Assembly (NCBI GenBank): GCA_034401795.1
Contig: CM067359.1
Coordinates: 146,450,233-146,514,232 of the forward strand
DNA length: 64,000 bases
Source: Chaetoderma sp. LZ-2023a
Lineage: Eukaryota; Mollusca; Caudofoveata; Chaetodermatida; Chaetodermatidae
Reading direction: 5' to 3'
The notes under the pieces were generated by a model, which had not been told where the DNA came from, did no database searches, and saw nothing but the letters and a program-made list of their open reading frames with translations. Position 1 is the first letter of the stretch; each line of letters opens with the position of its first letter. The translations under genes were made by a program, and so were the position numbers. This document shows positions 44,625 to 56,061 of this stretch, one piece after another.

Positions 44625-45446
44625 ATCATGTGACGAGTGCCACAAGTTCATCCGGGTCCTGTTTAAGGACCATGTCTGCTTTAGGTGTACCTCATGTAAC
44701 CTTGATAGTAGGTGTAATGTGTGTGCAGTGTGGTCTGTGGATATGATGTTGAAGTTCCTTGCCCAGAAGGGTTTGACTGGGTCTGACGCGGGGTCAGGCG
44801 GTCCGAAATTAAATCGTGGAGCGTCCGGTTCGGCCGTGGCAGGCGCTCCACATCTTCAGCTGGAGGTGGCGGAGATGGCACCGCCGGCGTGGTTTGGTCC
44901 GGCTATGCAGGGCTTTCTGCATAGCGTTCTGCCCACGCTGGTGTCGTCCCTGCTGCCGAAAGTTGTTGGGCAGTCTCTCCCCATGCTTGGTGCGGACCCT
45001 GTCCTTGGACAGGGGTCTGGACTGGTCACCGAGGGAGCCGTCTCGTACGGCCCTCTGGCAGTCCCGTCGGGCTCCGGCCTGATGGGTTTTGTCTCTCTGC
45101 GGCCACCTCCGGGTGGTCCAGTAGTGGTGGCCGGTCCGTCAGGCATGGGAGCCGTCTGCCAGGACGGCTCCACGGTTTCTTCATCTAGTGACGACTCTTC
45201 GGGGTCTGAAGACGAGGAGGCCGAGGAGGAGAGGTTGCTGCGGCCTGTGATGCCACGGGTGGAGAATATGGAGGTCGATTCCGTCCTGGACGGAACCGTC
45301 CTCCATCTGTCTGGCTTGGTGCAAGCCAGGGCAGCGGCTCCGCCCATGTTTGAAGCCAATCTGGTACCGGGCACCGGTCCCATGATGGTTGGTTTGATGC
45401 CAGCCGACATGGTGACGGGTGTGCCGGGCCAGGCGTGGTACTCACC
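44625..45446 (+). pseudogene. DIRS-like gag part, first section (fossil)
   Basis: Starts around a Cys-rich finger (CDECHKFIRVLF...CFRCTSC...CNVCAVW), continues Gly/Pro/Val-rich with an acidic Ser stretch (SSSSDDSSGSEDEEAEEE) and LPTLVSSLLPKVVG. This matches the style of Gag-like proteins in animal DIRS elements. It is followed by the inserted 5'-region copy, and gag-like coding resumes at about 45966. It is broken. Confidence 0.55.
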
Positions 45447-45965
45447 TTTCTCTTTCGATCAATACTCACCATTCTATTACTTCTGATATACAGCTGGCCC
45501 TGACAGCTGGCTCTAGGACTATAGACTTAGAAAGCTTTACCGACTCGTTGAAACCGGGTACTCGTCTACCATGAAGCTCATTCTTGTTTGCATAGCGACA
45601 ATAGAATACATGCTTTTTGCAGTTGGAAAGTCTTAAGATTGTTTACGCCTAAGTCTTTTTACTGCGATTAATTGTGATAGCTTGTGCGTTCTCAAAAGGA
45701 TATTTTGGATTAATATGGACGCTTCCGATGATAACCAGGTCGTATATTTTCATGTTATTCCATAGTTAAAAGACTTAGGTCTCTAAAATTTTGTGTGTGT
45801 CGCATGTTCCAATTTCTAACCCCAAAGAATCTGGGATGTGTTAACAACGAAATATGCCAGATGATCGCCTTCCTTTAAATCCCCAACAGGCGATCGGCAG
45901 ATATGAAATTAGGTGTTGGTTTATCGGTGTTTTAACACGATTATCGGCTGACGTCGTTCTCCGTG
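45447..45965 (+). repeat. Internal direct copy of the DIRS-like 5' terminal region
   Basis: Matches 43520-44061 (TACTCACCATTCT, GATATACAGCTGGCCC, GGATTAATATGGA, CCTTCCTTTAAA). Its flanks repeat GGCCAGGCRTGGTACTC on both sides, which fits insertion of a terminal-region copy into gag with local duplication. Confidence 0.75.
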
Positions 45966-47590
45966 TGGCCGGCCAGGCATGGTACTCGCCTATCTCGCCT
46001 GGTCCGGCGGTCAGACATGGGGTGCCCATGTTTGGCCACGGTTCCTCAACCGCTACGGGTCCGCACGGTTTTCCGTGCAGGCCTACTCCATGGACTGGTG
46101 TGTTCCATGGGGTGGCGGCGGAACCGTATGGTACCGGAGTTCCTGGCATATCAGCAATGGCTTCTAGCCGGGAGGCCATTGCTGGTATGGCCGTGAACAT
46201 GTCAACTGGTGACGTGTTCACGGGAGTGTCCTCCTCGGGGACGGATTGGTCTGAGGCTCTGGCTTGGCTAGCCAGGGTGGACCCGTCTGTGGTTTCGACC
46301 ACGGCCGAGGAGGATGTACCCCATCCATCGGTGCATCGATTAGGATGGGGATCTTGCCCGCAGCCCTGATCCAGTCTGTTGGACTGGATCCATGGTTTAT
46401 GGTGTTACTTGATGCTATTTATAGCAAACAACGCATGAACAAGGGCCAGCGTCTTGCGGCTTCCATGGAGGTGCGGGCAAGGGGTCGTATTCCACGGGGG
46501 GGGGGAATACGACAGGTATGGTGTTGTCCTGTCGGTCACCGAGGATGACTGCTGGGTACTGGGTGTCCAGAGTACTGGAGCGGGTGGCCCCGCCCCGGCA
46601 CTGGTGGACAAAGCTCAGATACACCATAATGAAGTCCTGTCCCTGTGTGATGGGGGTGTGAGGACAGCACTGAGTGCTGTCAACCACTCTTATCGTCTTC
46701 TTCAGTGGGTGTGGGCTGAAGTGGGGGCAGGCCACCCTGTGCCACCTGTGGCGCTTTCGTGCGTTAATGACGGACTGGTGCTGTCTATGGACGCATTGGC
46801 AGGGGTGCAGGCGCGTGTGACTGTCCAGGAGGCAGATGGTCCTTGACCATATGCGTCCAGCTACTGCCGTCCGGGAGCGTCTTCTTGGGACGCCCCTGAC
46901 AGGCCTTAGCATCTTTGGTGGCCAGATGCTGGCCATCTTGGAGGACACGGCCAGCATTGTGCAGAATCGGTTGGCGGTTTATCTGACTGTAGTCAGGCCG
47001 CTGACCGGGCAACCTTCAAGAAACAGAGAAAAAGCAAGCCTAAAGCATAGTGCTGCTTCTGTTTTCTGCTGGGTTTTCTCAGCCGGCTCGGCGAAGAAAG
47101 CCAAGAAGGTTGTGGGGGCCTCCACCCTCCCCAATATTGCTCCTGATCGCCCGAGAGGCGGGAAGGGGAAGGGGAGAGGTAAGTCCTCAAAGGGCGGACA
47201 GAAGGGAGCGGATCGTACCCGAGGGTACGAGGGCTCCCTTCGCATCTGCCTGATCCGCACCTGTGCGACAGGAACAGCGGTGCCAGTTAGACCGGCCAAG
47301 CCAAGACCAATATGGTTCTCTCTCTCTCTCTCTCTCTCGTCAAGAGAGGGGGGGGGGGGGAGCGGATACGCGAGCCAGACACATCCATTAGGCGTTGAGG
47401 CGTCTATAGTGGGTGGAAGGCTCATGCGTTTTCGTCGAGGTTTGGAGAGGTGTGGCGTCAGACAGTCTGGTCCTGGGATGGTTATCCCAGGGGTACATAC
47501 CAGAGTGGTGGGACTTTCCACCACAGAATCTGTCTTTGGCACCTGTCTGGTCACCCGTTCAACGGGACCAGACAAGTTAGAAGCTAATAA
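45966..47590 (+). pseudogene. DIRS-like gag/pol junction region (fossil)
   Basis: Gag-like Gly/Pro/Val-rich coding resumes (GVPMFGHGSS), then a helical part (RPATAVRERLLGTPLTG, GQMLAILEDTASIVQNRLAVYL), then a basic Gly/Lys-rich segment before a CT microsatellite (about 47317-47340). It is broken. The border between gag and pol is not defined. Confidence 0.45.
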
Positions 47591-48850
47591 AGAACGAAGT
47601 GTCAGGTTTGCTTCTGAAGGGAGCAATAAACCAGCAAACTGGAACACTCCAGGCTTCTATTCAAACATGTTCCTTATCCCCAAGAGCACAGGGGGATGGA
47701 GACCCGTACTCAGTCTCAGGCCATTGAATTGGTTTATCCATACGCCTCGGTTTCAGAAAGAAACTCCGAGGTCAGTAATGGCAGGATTGAGGAAGGGTGT
47801 GTGGGGTGTATCGATCGATCGATCTGAGAGATGCATGTTCCCACATTCCTATGAACGGGAGTTGTCACAGGTTTCTGAGAGTTGCGTTTCAGATTCTAGT
47901 ATGGGAGTTTAAATCCTCCCATTCGGACTGTCGACAGCTCCAAGGGGTTTTCACCAGAGTGGTCCTTGTGGTGACAGCGTTTCTCAGAAAAGAGAACGTG
48001 GCGCTTCACACCTACATAGACGATTGGCTGATCATCAGCCAGATTAGAGGTGGATACTGCTCTGAATCTGAAGTTGCTTTCAGATCTAGGCTAAATAGTC
48101 AACAAGGAGAAATCTGAGTTGACACACCACTCAACATTTCGTTTATTTAAGGATGCGATTCGATCTCGAGGAGGGCAGGGTTTTTTACCAGTCAGAGCCC
48201 AGAGTGGTGTCTCTGTTAGCCATCCTCAAGAGTTTCGATTGGGAAACCACATTCAGGCGAGGCGGTTTCTTCAGATGCTGGGCATGATGGTCTCCATGTA
48301 GCAGGTATACTCGTACACTGCTCGTATGCGAAGACCTATCCAGTTGTATCTGATGTCTCTGTGGAAACAGAGAATAGAACCCCTGTCAAAACTGGTGCCA
48401 GTTTTGGAGCCAATAATGTCGCAACTTGTATGGTGGGAAAAAGCGTCAAAATCTCCTAGTAGGAGGTTTTTCGCTGCACCTACCCAAACCCCAGCTGCAC
48501 GGATGCATTGCTGGAGGGATGGGGGCCTTACCTGGGAGAACACCAGGTCTCAGGCACATGGACTCTCCAAGAGAGCCAGCTGTATATCAATCTGTTGGAT
48601 ATGATGGCAGTGGAACTGGCATTGGAAAAGGTTTCTTCCAAGAGTCGGGGGCAAGGCGATATTGATACGGTCGGACAACTCGACAGTAGTATCATACAGA
48701 AATCGCCACGGCGAGACCAAGTCACCCACACTATGTATCTAAGTGTGGCACTTGATTCAATGGTGCAGGAATTACTCGGTTGTTAAGCAGCTCATATTCC
48801 TGGGTGATTGAACATTCTGGCGGATGCTTTGTCTCGCAGACAGAGAATTC
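47591..48850 (+). pseudogene. DIRS-like reverse transcriptase and RNase H part (fossil)
   Basis: Landmarks in order: NTPGFYSNMFLIPKSTGGWRP-like entry (about 47640), LRPLNWFI, SIDLRDACSHIPM (motif A, about 47810), FLRVAFQ, YIDDWLI (motif C, about 48013). RNase H-like sequences (WGPYLGEHQVSG, INLLDMMAVELAL, DNSTVV type) follow, and then ILADALSRR, the usual RT-RNase H ending in DIRS and Ty3-type elements. It is broken. Confidence 0.75.
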
Positions 48851-49089
48851 TGCCAACAGAATGGTCTCTCAACCCTCCAGTTCTTCACGGGATCTTCGAG
48901 CATTGGGGCAAACCCAACGTGGACTTGTTCGCCACAAGGGAAAATGCTCAAATCATGACTTATGTCTCGCCGATACAGATCCTAATGCCGTCGATACAGA
49001 CGCTCTGGCGATAAGCTGGAGAGGGATGCACGCTTACGCGTACCCACCCACCATTCTTCTACCGAAGGTTTTGGTGAAGGTCAGGGAGG

Positions 49090-50278
49090 AACCGTGTCTG
49101 GTCCTACTAATAGCGCCGTATTGGCCGAGCAGGGCGTGGTTCACGGATCTTCTAGATCTGCTGGTGGAAAATCCTGTGCAGTTGCCCGAGATTCCGAACA
49201 TAATCTCCCAGGCCAAGGGACGCTTCCGACACGAGTGTCCCGAAATGTTCAATGACTGCGTGGATGTTATCAAACAACGTTCCACGTCGGAAGGCTTTTC
49301 TCGACAGGCTGCTGATTTCATCGCGGCTGCGAGAGGGGGGTCAACCTTTAGGTCATATAACAACAAGGTTAACGGATTTGCAGACTGGTGTGAGGAAAAG
49401 GGTATTGTTACCTTTCATTCCACTATTCAGCAAATAGCAGACTTTCTCTGTGAGCTGTTCTTTTCAGGACTAGCTCCTGTCACAATTGCTGGATACAGGT
49501 CAGCTTTGGCATCAGTTATCCCTTGTCTAGCCAACAGGGATAGTCCACAGGTGGCCCAGTTGATTGTGATGGTGAAGGGAATGAGCAATCTCCGACCGAG
49601 ACAACCGGTAGTCATTCCAGCCTGGAGTCTATCTTTATGCTTAATGTACTGGCCAAGCACCCTTTCGAACCGTTGCATTCGACTAGTCTAAAGCATTTGA
49701 CTCTAAAGGCGGTCTTTCGATTGGCAGCTTCCTCAGCTAGAAGGCGCAGTGTGATCCATGCACTTTCAGCAGAGAGGAACCGATTTATTGTCTCCAGAGA
49801 GGGTGTGCGTCTACTGCCAAGAGCAGAGTTTATGTCAAAGATTCGATCTTTGAGATGTCCCGGCAAACCGATCGTTATACCGAAACTAAGTAGGTTTGAT
49901 CGTGATGCCAGTGTCTGCTGCCCAGTCCGTGCTTTGACTAAGTACAAAAAACGGACAGACTCGTTACGGTCGAATGATAGACATCTGTGGATCTGCCATA
50001 AGGAGCCATATGCCGCCGCATCCGTGAATTCTATCTCTCATTGGGTAGTCGAATGCATTCAGACTACCCGTGAGATTACGACTGGGCACCAAGTGCAATG
50101 CGCAAGGGGGACGATGTTAGAGGTATAGCCGCCGCTTCCGCCCTTTACAATGGTGTTCCGTTTAAGGACATCATGGCTGTTGCACAATGGCACTGTGAGT
50201 CCTCTTTCACGGATTACTATATGAGGGATGTGTCAGACTTCGCCATTCCACTCGCTTTAGCTGTTTTGAGACGATAGC
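49090..50278 (+). pseudogene. DIRS-like tyrosine recombinase part (fossil)
   Basis: A core-binding domain (STFRSYNNKVNGFADWCEE, QQIADFLCELF, TIAGYRSALASV) is followed by a catalytic part (LKHLTLKAVFRLAASSARRRS, FMSKIRSLRCPG, RALTKYKKRTDSL, then a VPFKDIMAVAQW...FTDYYMRDV ending). The enzyme family integrates circular cDNA by site-specific recombination, which fits the absence of a target duplication. It is broken. Confidence 0.75.
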
Positions 50279-50562
50279 TATATGACCACACTGCTCTTGT
50301 TCATTTTTTGGCATTTGTAAGAGAGAATTAAGAAGCAGACATGGTCGAGCAAGAGGATATCAACCAGATTGTGTCACTGATGGCCGGACAGTGAATGGTT
50401 GGAGGCTCCAGGTCTGAAATCCAAATATCATGAGGTAATTCAGGATTGAGAGTGTTTTTTATTATGTCTATATATATCATGATCATTCATCTTATATATT
50501 CATGCTCATTCCCAGGCTAATATATGCAAAGAGCAGTTAACCCTCTTGGCATATTTGTGTTT

Positions 50563-50800
50563 TCAGGCGAAATGCATGTTTGTGTGTTCTCTCCCTTTTC
50601 TTAGGAGAAAAAAGGGGAGGGGGGGGGCGGTGATGCGAATGTGATTCGGTTCCGTTAACTTGATGGTCCTTTTAGGTCTCCAGGCGAGATGCATGCTCGT
50701 GAGTTCTCTCCCTTTTCTTAGGAGAAAAAAGGGGTGGGTGGGCGGTGATGCGAATGTGATTCGGTTCCGTTAACTTGATGGTCCTTTTAGGTCTCCATTA
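50563..50800. repeat. Tandem duplicate of about 117 bp in the DIRS-like 3' region
   Basis: Two units hold GGCGARATGCATG, CTCCCTTTTCTTAGGAG (itself inverted), a G-rich run, GGCGGTGATGCGAATGTG and TTAACTTGATGGTCC. The inverted CTCCCTTTTC...GAAAAAAGGGG could form a stem near the transcript end. Confidence 0.8.
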
Positions 50801-50990
50801 GTCAAGTTTAAGTCTAGCTCTTTCTCCAAGGGGCAAAAGTAGCATTTATGGCTTGCCCCTTCCCACCAGGTTACTGACCAAATCTGGTGTGTATCAGAAG
50901 TAACAGAATGGTGAGTATTGATCGAAGGAGAATGAAGGAAATTTAAATTTCCCTTTCTCCGAGATCTAACAATAATCACCATTCTGTTAC

Positions 50991-52834
50991 GGACCCAGCC
51001 TCCCAGCCCCACGGAGGCAAGCCATGGATTTCTCTTGTTTGGTGGCTATGCAAACAATATGAGCTCTATGGTAGACGGGTACTCTGTGTCAGTTGGCTGC
51101 TCCTTAGAGGGCGCCATGAGTGAGCCCACTCACCTCTGCAGTCCTGACCCCAAAGAACTGATCAGAGAGTTCATGCTGGAGATCCAACGGCGAGCATCTC
51201 TAATCCGGACAAGGGTTAGGGCACAGTACATACTGACAGACCTGGACAAGCTCCCAAAGCAACAGCAGCGACTGATCAACGAGTGGTGTGACCAAGTGCC
51301 TGTACTGGGGTTCAACTCTGGGCGGTATGACCGGAACCTTATCAAGAAGTACTTTGTCGATGAGCTGACTGACAGTACAGGTACAGTGAAAGTCGCCAAG
51401 AAGGCTAGTCAGACCATGTTCCTCATAACACCTGAGCTACGGTTTCTCGATGTGCTGAACTACCTCGGCCCAGGAGTCTCGTACGAGGTATGGGTCAAAG
51501 CTTACGGGTGTACACAGCAGAAGAGCTGGCTCCCGTATGAATGGTTTGACACACATGAGAAGCTCAACTATCCAGGGCTTCCTGACTACTCAGCATGGAC
51601 ATCTAAGCTCAAGGGTGGCTACCTCTTGACACGAACAGAGTGGGAACAGTGTAACCAGACATTCCGCGAGCATGGAATGCGGACATTCGCCGACTGGCTG
51701 CGATACAACAACAACCTGGACATCAGTCCATTCATCAAAGCCCTAGAGCGGATGCGGAAGTTCTACACAGAACGAGAAATAGACATCCTCAAAGACGCAG
51801 TGTCTCTCCCAGGTGGGTCTCTGCGGTACCTCCTACGTGGAACCGCTCAGCACATGCCAAATGTTAGCCTCTATTCACCGGACAAGGTAGCCTACGAGAT
51901 GCTGAAGGGTGCTGTTGGTGGTCCCAGCATCGTGTTCACCAGATACCACGAGCCCGGTGTGACTCGAATCCGCCAGAGTGAGCGTGTCTGCCAACGTCTA
52001 CCCGGCTACGGCGCAAATGCTCTGTACCTGTCAACGATGGCCAAAGAGATGCCATGTGGTAAGGAGAAAGTGCGCCATTTGTCCGGGGCTAGTGGGGTAG
52101 CTAGCTTTAAGGAGGCTCTCCTAGCAGACATCTGGTTTGGGTCTGTTGAGGTGGATATAGAGGTCCCCAAGGGTCTGTGGGCAAAGTTCGAGGAAATGCC
52201 TCCTCTCTTCTATAACCGCGAGATCCCGGTAGAGGCAATCTCGTCTGAGATGCTGGCATATCTAGGGCGAACAGGGAGGAAGTGGGCCACCACCCAGAAG
52301 CTGGTCGGTGCCATCTCTGGCAAAAGGCGGCTGCTGTACGCCCCGACCCTCAAGTGGTATCTAACCCATGGCCTGGAGATCACTGCTGTATACCGCACCA
52401 TAGACTATGAGACCAAGGGCCCATTCGAGTAGTTCGCGGAGAATGTTACAGAGGCCCGCCGCTCGGGAGATGTAGATAAGAGCAAAGCGCTCTTGGCAGA
52501 TCTCTTCAAATTCCTCAGCAACAGTGCCTACAGGAAGCTCATCGAGGCCCTAGAACGTCATAGCAACACTAGCTTCACGAAGGATGAACGTGTGGTAGAC
52601 AAGGCCCTGCGTAATGCATGGTTCGAAGATCTTGAGGAGATCGGTGGGTCATACGAGCTCCAGAGTCACAAGCCGAGAATCACAAATCGAAGGCCCTTCC
52701 AGGTGGGGATAGCCGTTTATGAGCTCGCGAATGCTGGAGTTCTACTACAACTTCCTCGATCGCTATGTGGCTCGTGACAGCGAGTACCTGCAGATGGACA
52801 CTGACTCCGCGTATATCACTATAGCAGGCTCCAT
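50991..52834 (+). pseudogene. pPolB: Polinton C polymerase B, remaining part (fossil)
   Basis: Long open stretch at 51035-52432. It holds SVGCSLEGAMSEP, the exonuclease II region PVLGFNSGRYDRNLIKKYF (about 51299), the TPR-type insert FLDVLNYLGPGVSYE...KSWLPYEWFD, and the motif-A region GYGANALYLS (about 52005). After it come KFLSNSAYRKLIEAL (motif B region, about 52507) and LQMDTDSAYI (motif C, about 52790). This is the continuation of the gene entered at 41842. It is broken (few breaks). Confidence 0.85.
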
Positions 52835-53165
52835 ACCTACTCCTGAGGCGATGGCTGGTATGGCTTCAGAAATCTTCTCCACCCCATGGAGTGCATTGTT
52901 GGCGATCTTGCGGACTGTCTCGCCAGCCTTCTTTGTGAACAGAGTGATCAGAGCCCCAACTGCTGCCAGCGGACTGATAGAACCTTTTACGTAAGTGCGA
53001 TAGATTCCGTTCGCTCTGTGTACTAGCTTGCGGGATTCAGGCTCTACATCATCATACTCACCCGCGGTCTCCGCTACATCGTAGTCGTCTGCATCATAAT
53101 CATCCTCCTCATCATAGTCCTCGTCATTATATCCGCGACTGGATTAGCCTCTGGTTCATACATCG
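52835..53165 (-). pseudogene. Polinton C acidic membrane protein (fossil copy)
   Basis: Counterpart of 8779-9186: conserved MYEPEA start at the right end, an Asp/Glu-rich middle and the hydrophobic segment around EAMAGMASEIFSTPW on the opposite strand. It directly follows the polymerase part. It is broken. Confidence 0.5.
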
Positions 53166-53222
53166 CTCTGGGGATCCGTCGCTGGAGCAGTTATATAGTA
53201 GCTTTAAACTGTAGTCTATAGC
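53166..53222. promoter_or_regulatory. Divergent promoter-like module, Polinton C
   Basis: TTATATAG at about 53191-53198, TTTAAAC at 53203-53209 and TCTATAG just before the plus-strand ATG at 53223. Same place as 9187-9243 in Polinton A. Confidence 0.5.
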
Positions 53223-53603
53223 ATGGCATCCGCAATCTTCAATGCGGGCGTGTTTGCCTTAGTGAACTGGGGACTCGGCTTCGCTGACAAGAAGGTGGCA
53301 GAGGTCGAGTGTGAGCGTCATAACCAGGCGATGGAGAAGCTGTCTAAGGAGAAGTTAGAGTACAGCAAAGCACTCGAGCATATGCGCCAGAGGGAGGCAC
53401 GCCGACGACAACTCCGAGCTCATGCCAACCAGAGCCCCAAAGAGGCAGATGAGAATCTCGATGAGTACTACGAGGCTGTAAAGATATCTCAGCCAACGCT
53501 CGACTATGAAGCATTGACAGGTCAGAAGACAGCAGAGCTTATAGTAGTGGTGGCAGCTGCAGCGGTGACGACAGGGGTCGTGCTCTACACACGCTCAAGC
53601 TGA
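53223..53603 (+). CDS. Polinton C coiled-coil/membrane protein
   Basis: An open frame of 126 codons. It has an amphipathic N-terminus MASAIFNAGVFALVNWGL, a charged coiled coil (AEVECERHNQAMEKLSKEK ... EHMRQREARRRQLRAHA), an acidic stretch ENLDEYYEAVK and a C-terminal membrane segment (LIVVVAAAAVTTGVVLYT). The start follows the promoter-like module. The A copy is colinear. The function is unknown; the small size, coiled coil and membrane anchor would suit a virion or membrane-associated role. Confidence 0.6.
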   Translation: MASAIFNAGVFALVNWGLGFADKKVAEVECERHNQAMEKLSKEKLEYSKALEHMRQREARRRQLRAHANQSPKEADENLDEYYEAVKISQPTLDYEALTGQKTAELIVVVAAAAVTTGVVLYTRSS

Positions 53604-54607
53604 ATACCTGAGGTGTTCGACACGCATACCTTAGCATAGCCAAAGTAAAGTACCGTCACACCTAATGACAGAGTCCCAGCTATGATGGTTCCGATGTTGA
53701 AGCTGAGCTGGTTGCCCTGATTAGGTGGGATGTCCCTGCCGCCGAGGTGGTGAAGGCCCTCGAGTCGGTACAGAAGTGCATATGACTTAGTTTTCTGTCT
53801 GTAGAGTTGGCAATCAGCCAGCTCGCGTAACTCACCAAAAACATTGGTCCCAGCAAGCACAAGCTTGAAGTCATCTAGCTTATCCACCTGCTGGATGGCT
53901 CCTCCCTTCTGAACCAGGACGGCAACAGCGACACAGTCCGATGCACCACGATGGAATGTCAGCTCTACCCGTTGGTTAGCTGTGGCTTGGACCTGCTGGT
54001 GTTCTCGCTCCACATGCGCGATCCACTGTTTGGAACCCATTTGCTTCAGCTCCTGGTCATTCTCGTCATGCCAGACATGAAGTCTTGGAGCATTCATCGT
54101 CGCATCTGCGAGCTGCTCAGTGTACACCCGGAGGAACAGCCTATCCTGCATGGCAGCCGGATTCACGTGTGTGTTAAGAGTGGAACTGCCACGGGCTTCC
54201 CGACACCTGCCCGTAGTTCGAATTCCATGCACCCCACAGTGTAGTACCCCTTTCCCTTCGCATAGAAGGTTGGGCCACGAGCCAGCGGACCTAGGACTCG
54301 GTACTCATCGTTCACATAGGTGGTGTCCACGGTGCTGTTGCTCTGCGCGATCTCCCACCTGTTCAGAACCTGCGGGAGCTCTACCATCTGTTCTATTGTG
54401 CTCTGAAGCTTGAACTCGAAGTGTCATGCTCTTGATCTCGTGGATCTGTGCTGAGATTGCAAAGTCAATGTGCTTCCCAGCAGCGGACAACGGGTTCTCA
54501 TCGTGTATACTGGGTTGAATGACCGTCAGGCAGTCCTTCCAAGGATCAGTGCGGTGCGATGTCGCAGGTTCAATGGCCCCATCTGGATGTTGCACATACT
54601 GCAGCAT
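53585..54607 (-). pseudogene. Polinton C virion-protein candidate (fossil)
   Basis: Minus-strand gene starting MLQYVQHPDGAIEPA. Landmarks: IDFAISAQIHEIKSMTL, VELPQVLNRWEIAQSNSTVDTT, YVNDEYRVLGPLARGP, RLFLRVYTEQLADATM, VELTFHRGASDCVAVAVLVQ, DDFKLVLAGTNVFGELREL and a C-terminal GTLSLGVTVLYFGYAKV. It matches the split gene in Polinton A. The alternating hydrophobic pattern suggests beta sandwich, so a jelly-roll capsid protein is plausible but unproven. It is broken (few breaks). Confidence 0.45.
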
Positions 54608-54643
54608 GTTTAAGGTCTGGGTATATAGAGGGGTTAAATGGCT
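54608..54643. promoter_or_regulatory. Divergent promoter-like module, variant box
   Basis: GTTTAAG next to the minus-strand ATG (54607), TATATAG in the middle, GTTAAAT before the plus-strand ATG (54644). Same layout as 14724-14791. Confidence 0.45.
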
Positions 54644-55513
54644 GCCATGTTTGGTAAAGTTCTTCAGAAGATTGTCTATAGGCAGCAGGACAAGTCGGCA
54701 CGACAGTCAGCACGACAGCCACATCGTGCACTGTCCCACTGTGACAGGGTCTGAGGACTGCTTCGTGACATCAACATTATCGAAGAGCGAGCCAAGGTCA
54801 CACCTCCATCTGATGCGGAGATACTGGCCGCCATAGAGGAAGGAACGCCAGCTCGTAGTGCAAAAGAACTGACTCGGATACTCTACCGGAAGTTTGACAG
54901 CACCCAGGGCAGGACACTCGACCTACCTCCTGTAGCCCAAACCAACAGTCCTGTTATACTAGCTCTCCAAAGGGCGAAGGTCTTCCCCAAAGATCTACTA
55001 ACGGTCGGGAAGTGGGCTGCTGTATTTAGCCTCCATAGCCAGGAAGAGCGAGATATGCTGGATAGCCTCCAGTCTGGAGCAAATAACTACATCAGAGAGG
55101 AGGTCAGTGCCGCTGTAGCGGAGAGCCATGACACCGGTCATGCAGAAGGTACGCAGGAGGGGTTCACTGTTGGCTGCAAGGAGGCTGTTGAGCACATCTT
55201 CAATGAAAGAGGTCACAGGAGATTGGCCAGTAATCTGCCAGCATTTCTGAAATTCCCAGATAACTACCAGGACTACCTCATCAAATCCGCTCGCAAATCC
55301 GATGCTTGTTGCGCATGGACATAGTGAATCTTTCGTGAGAAGTTCCAGAAGAAGAGAGCCCTAGACTCTGACCCTCAGTGGGTAGAGTTTAAGCGACAGG
55401 CTTCTGACGGAAGTTCCTCAAGCTCCTGACGAAGTTCCTCAAGCTTCTGACGAAGGCCCTCAAGCAGCGGAGACCGCAGACGAAGTAGCGGAGACCGCAC
55501 AACCTGATGAATG
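54644..55513 (+). pseudogene. Polinton C helical protein with acidic Pro-rich tail (fossil)
   Basis: Starts MFGKVLQKIV. Then LTRILYRKFDSTQGRTLDLPP, SPVILALQRAKVFPKDLLTVGKW, MLDSLQSGANNYIREEV, EHIFNERGHRR and NYQDYLIKSA. The tail is a short repeat EVPQAPDEVPQASDEGPQA followed by AETADEVAETA. Colinear with 14792-15577. No enzyme motif is seen. It is broken (few breaks). Confidence 0.5.
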
Positions 55514-55559
55514 AAAAAAAGTTGCAGCGGAGACTGCCGCATTCTCCGCTCAGTCTGTC

Positions 55560-56046
55560 AGCGATGACGCGTAGAGCAGGCTAGTTTCCTGGCTGGATTC
55601 AGCTTGTAGGTGACGGTCTGCGCCTTTTCCAGAGATGGCTTGAAGTGTGACAGCTCACCTGTCTCCTTGTTGCTGAAGATGAAGCGGGCTCCTTAGGGTT
55701 AGGCTGTCGTATATGGTCTCGAGCAGGGCACGTCCACACTTGGAGCTGAAGTATATCAACCGGGCATTGTGGTGGATGTGTGGTGAGATCTCGCGGGTGT
55801 ACTTCTGAAAGATGATGAAGACAGTTATCTTTGTGTGCCGAATGCGCCTGGTGATGTTGCCATGGCCTCACCGGACTCAGAGCTGACAAGGCTCTGCGAT
55901 ACTACAAGCTGGAAAAAGGAGGCGTTGCCGAACCCTCCAGCCCTTGGATGTGCATGTTGGCAGCGGGTATAGGGGCTGTAGGGCATGCCATGGTGGTTCA
56001 GTGTCTCACTGTGGTCCCCACTGCTACTGTAGAGAGTCAGAATAGT
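55560..56046 (-). pseudogene. Possible packaging-ATPase remnant of Polinton C (fossil)
   Basis: One minus-strand frame reads TKITVFIIFQKYTREISPHIHH followed by NARLIYFSSKCGRALL. This resembles the C-terminal part of A32/FtsK-type packaging ATPases of Polintons (the sensor-like strand followed by an N-rich loop). No Walker A motif was found, so the call is tentative. It is broken. Confidence 0.3.
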
Positions 56047-56061
56047 CTTATAGCTGATTTG

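Larger units (their letters stand above)
43520..50990 (+). mobile_element. DIRS-like tyrosine-recombinase retroelement (fossil) inside Polinton C
   Basis: Inverted terminal repeats TTCTCCTTC...AATACTCACCATTCTG at 43520-43564 and inverted at 50890-50933, followed by a second inverted partial copy to about 50990. No target duplication is evident, as expected for DIRS elements. Parts: a gag-like region with a Cys-rich finger, reverse transcriptase with RNase H, then tyrosine recombinase, all plus strand. A copy of the 5' region lies inside the gag part. It is broken (roughly ten breaks). Confidence 0.8.

Noticed and set aside
45841-47647. Long minus-strand frames opposite the DIRS-like gag/pol region.
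   Set aside because: GC-rich shadow frames; the plus strand carries the recognisable gag, RT and recombinase order.
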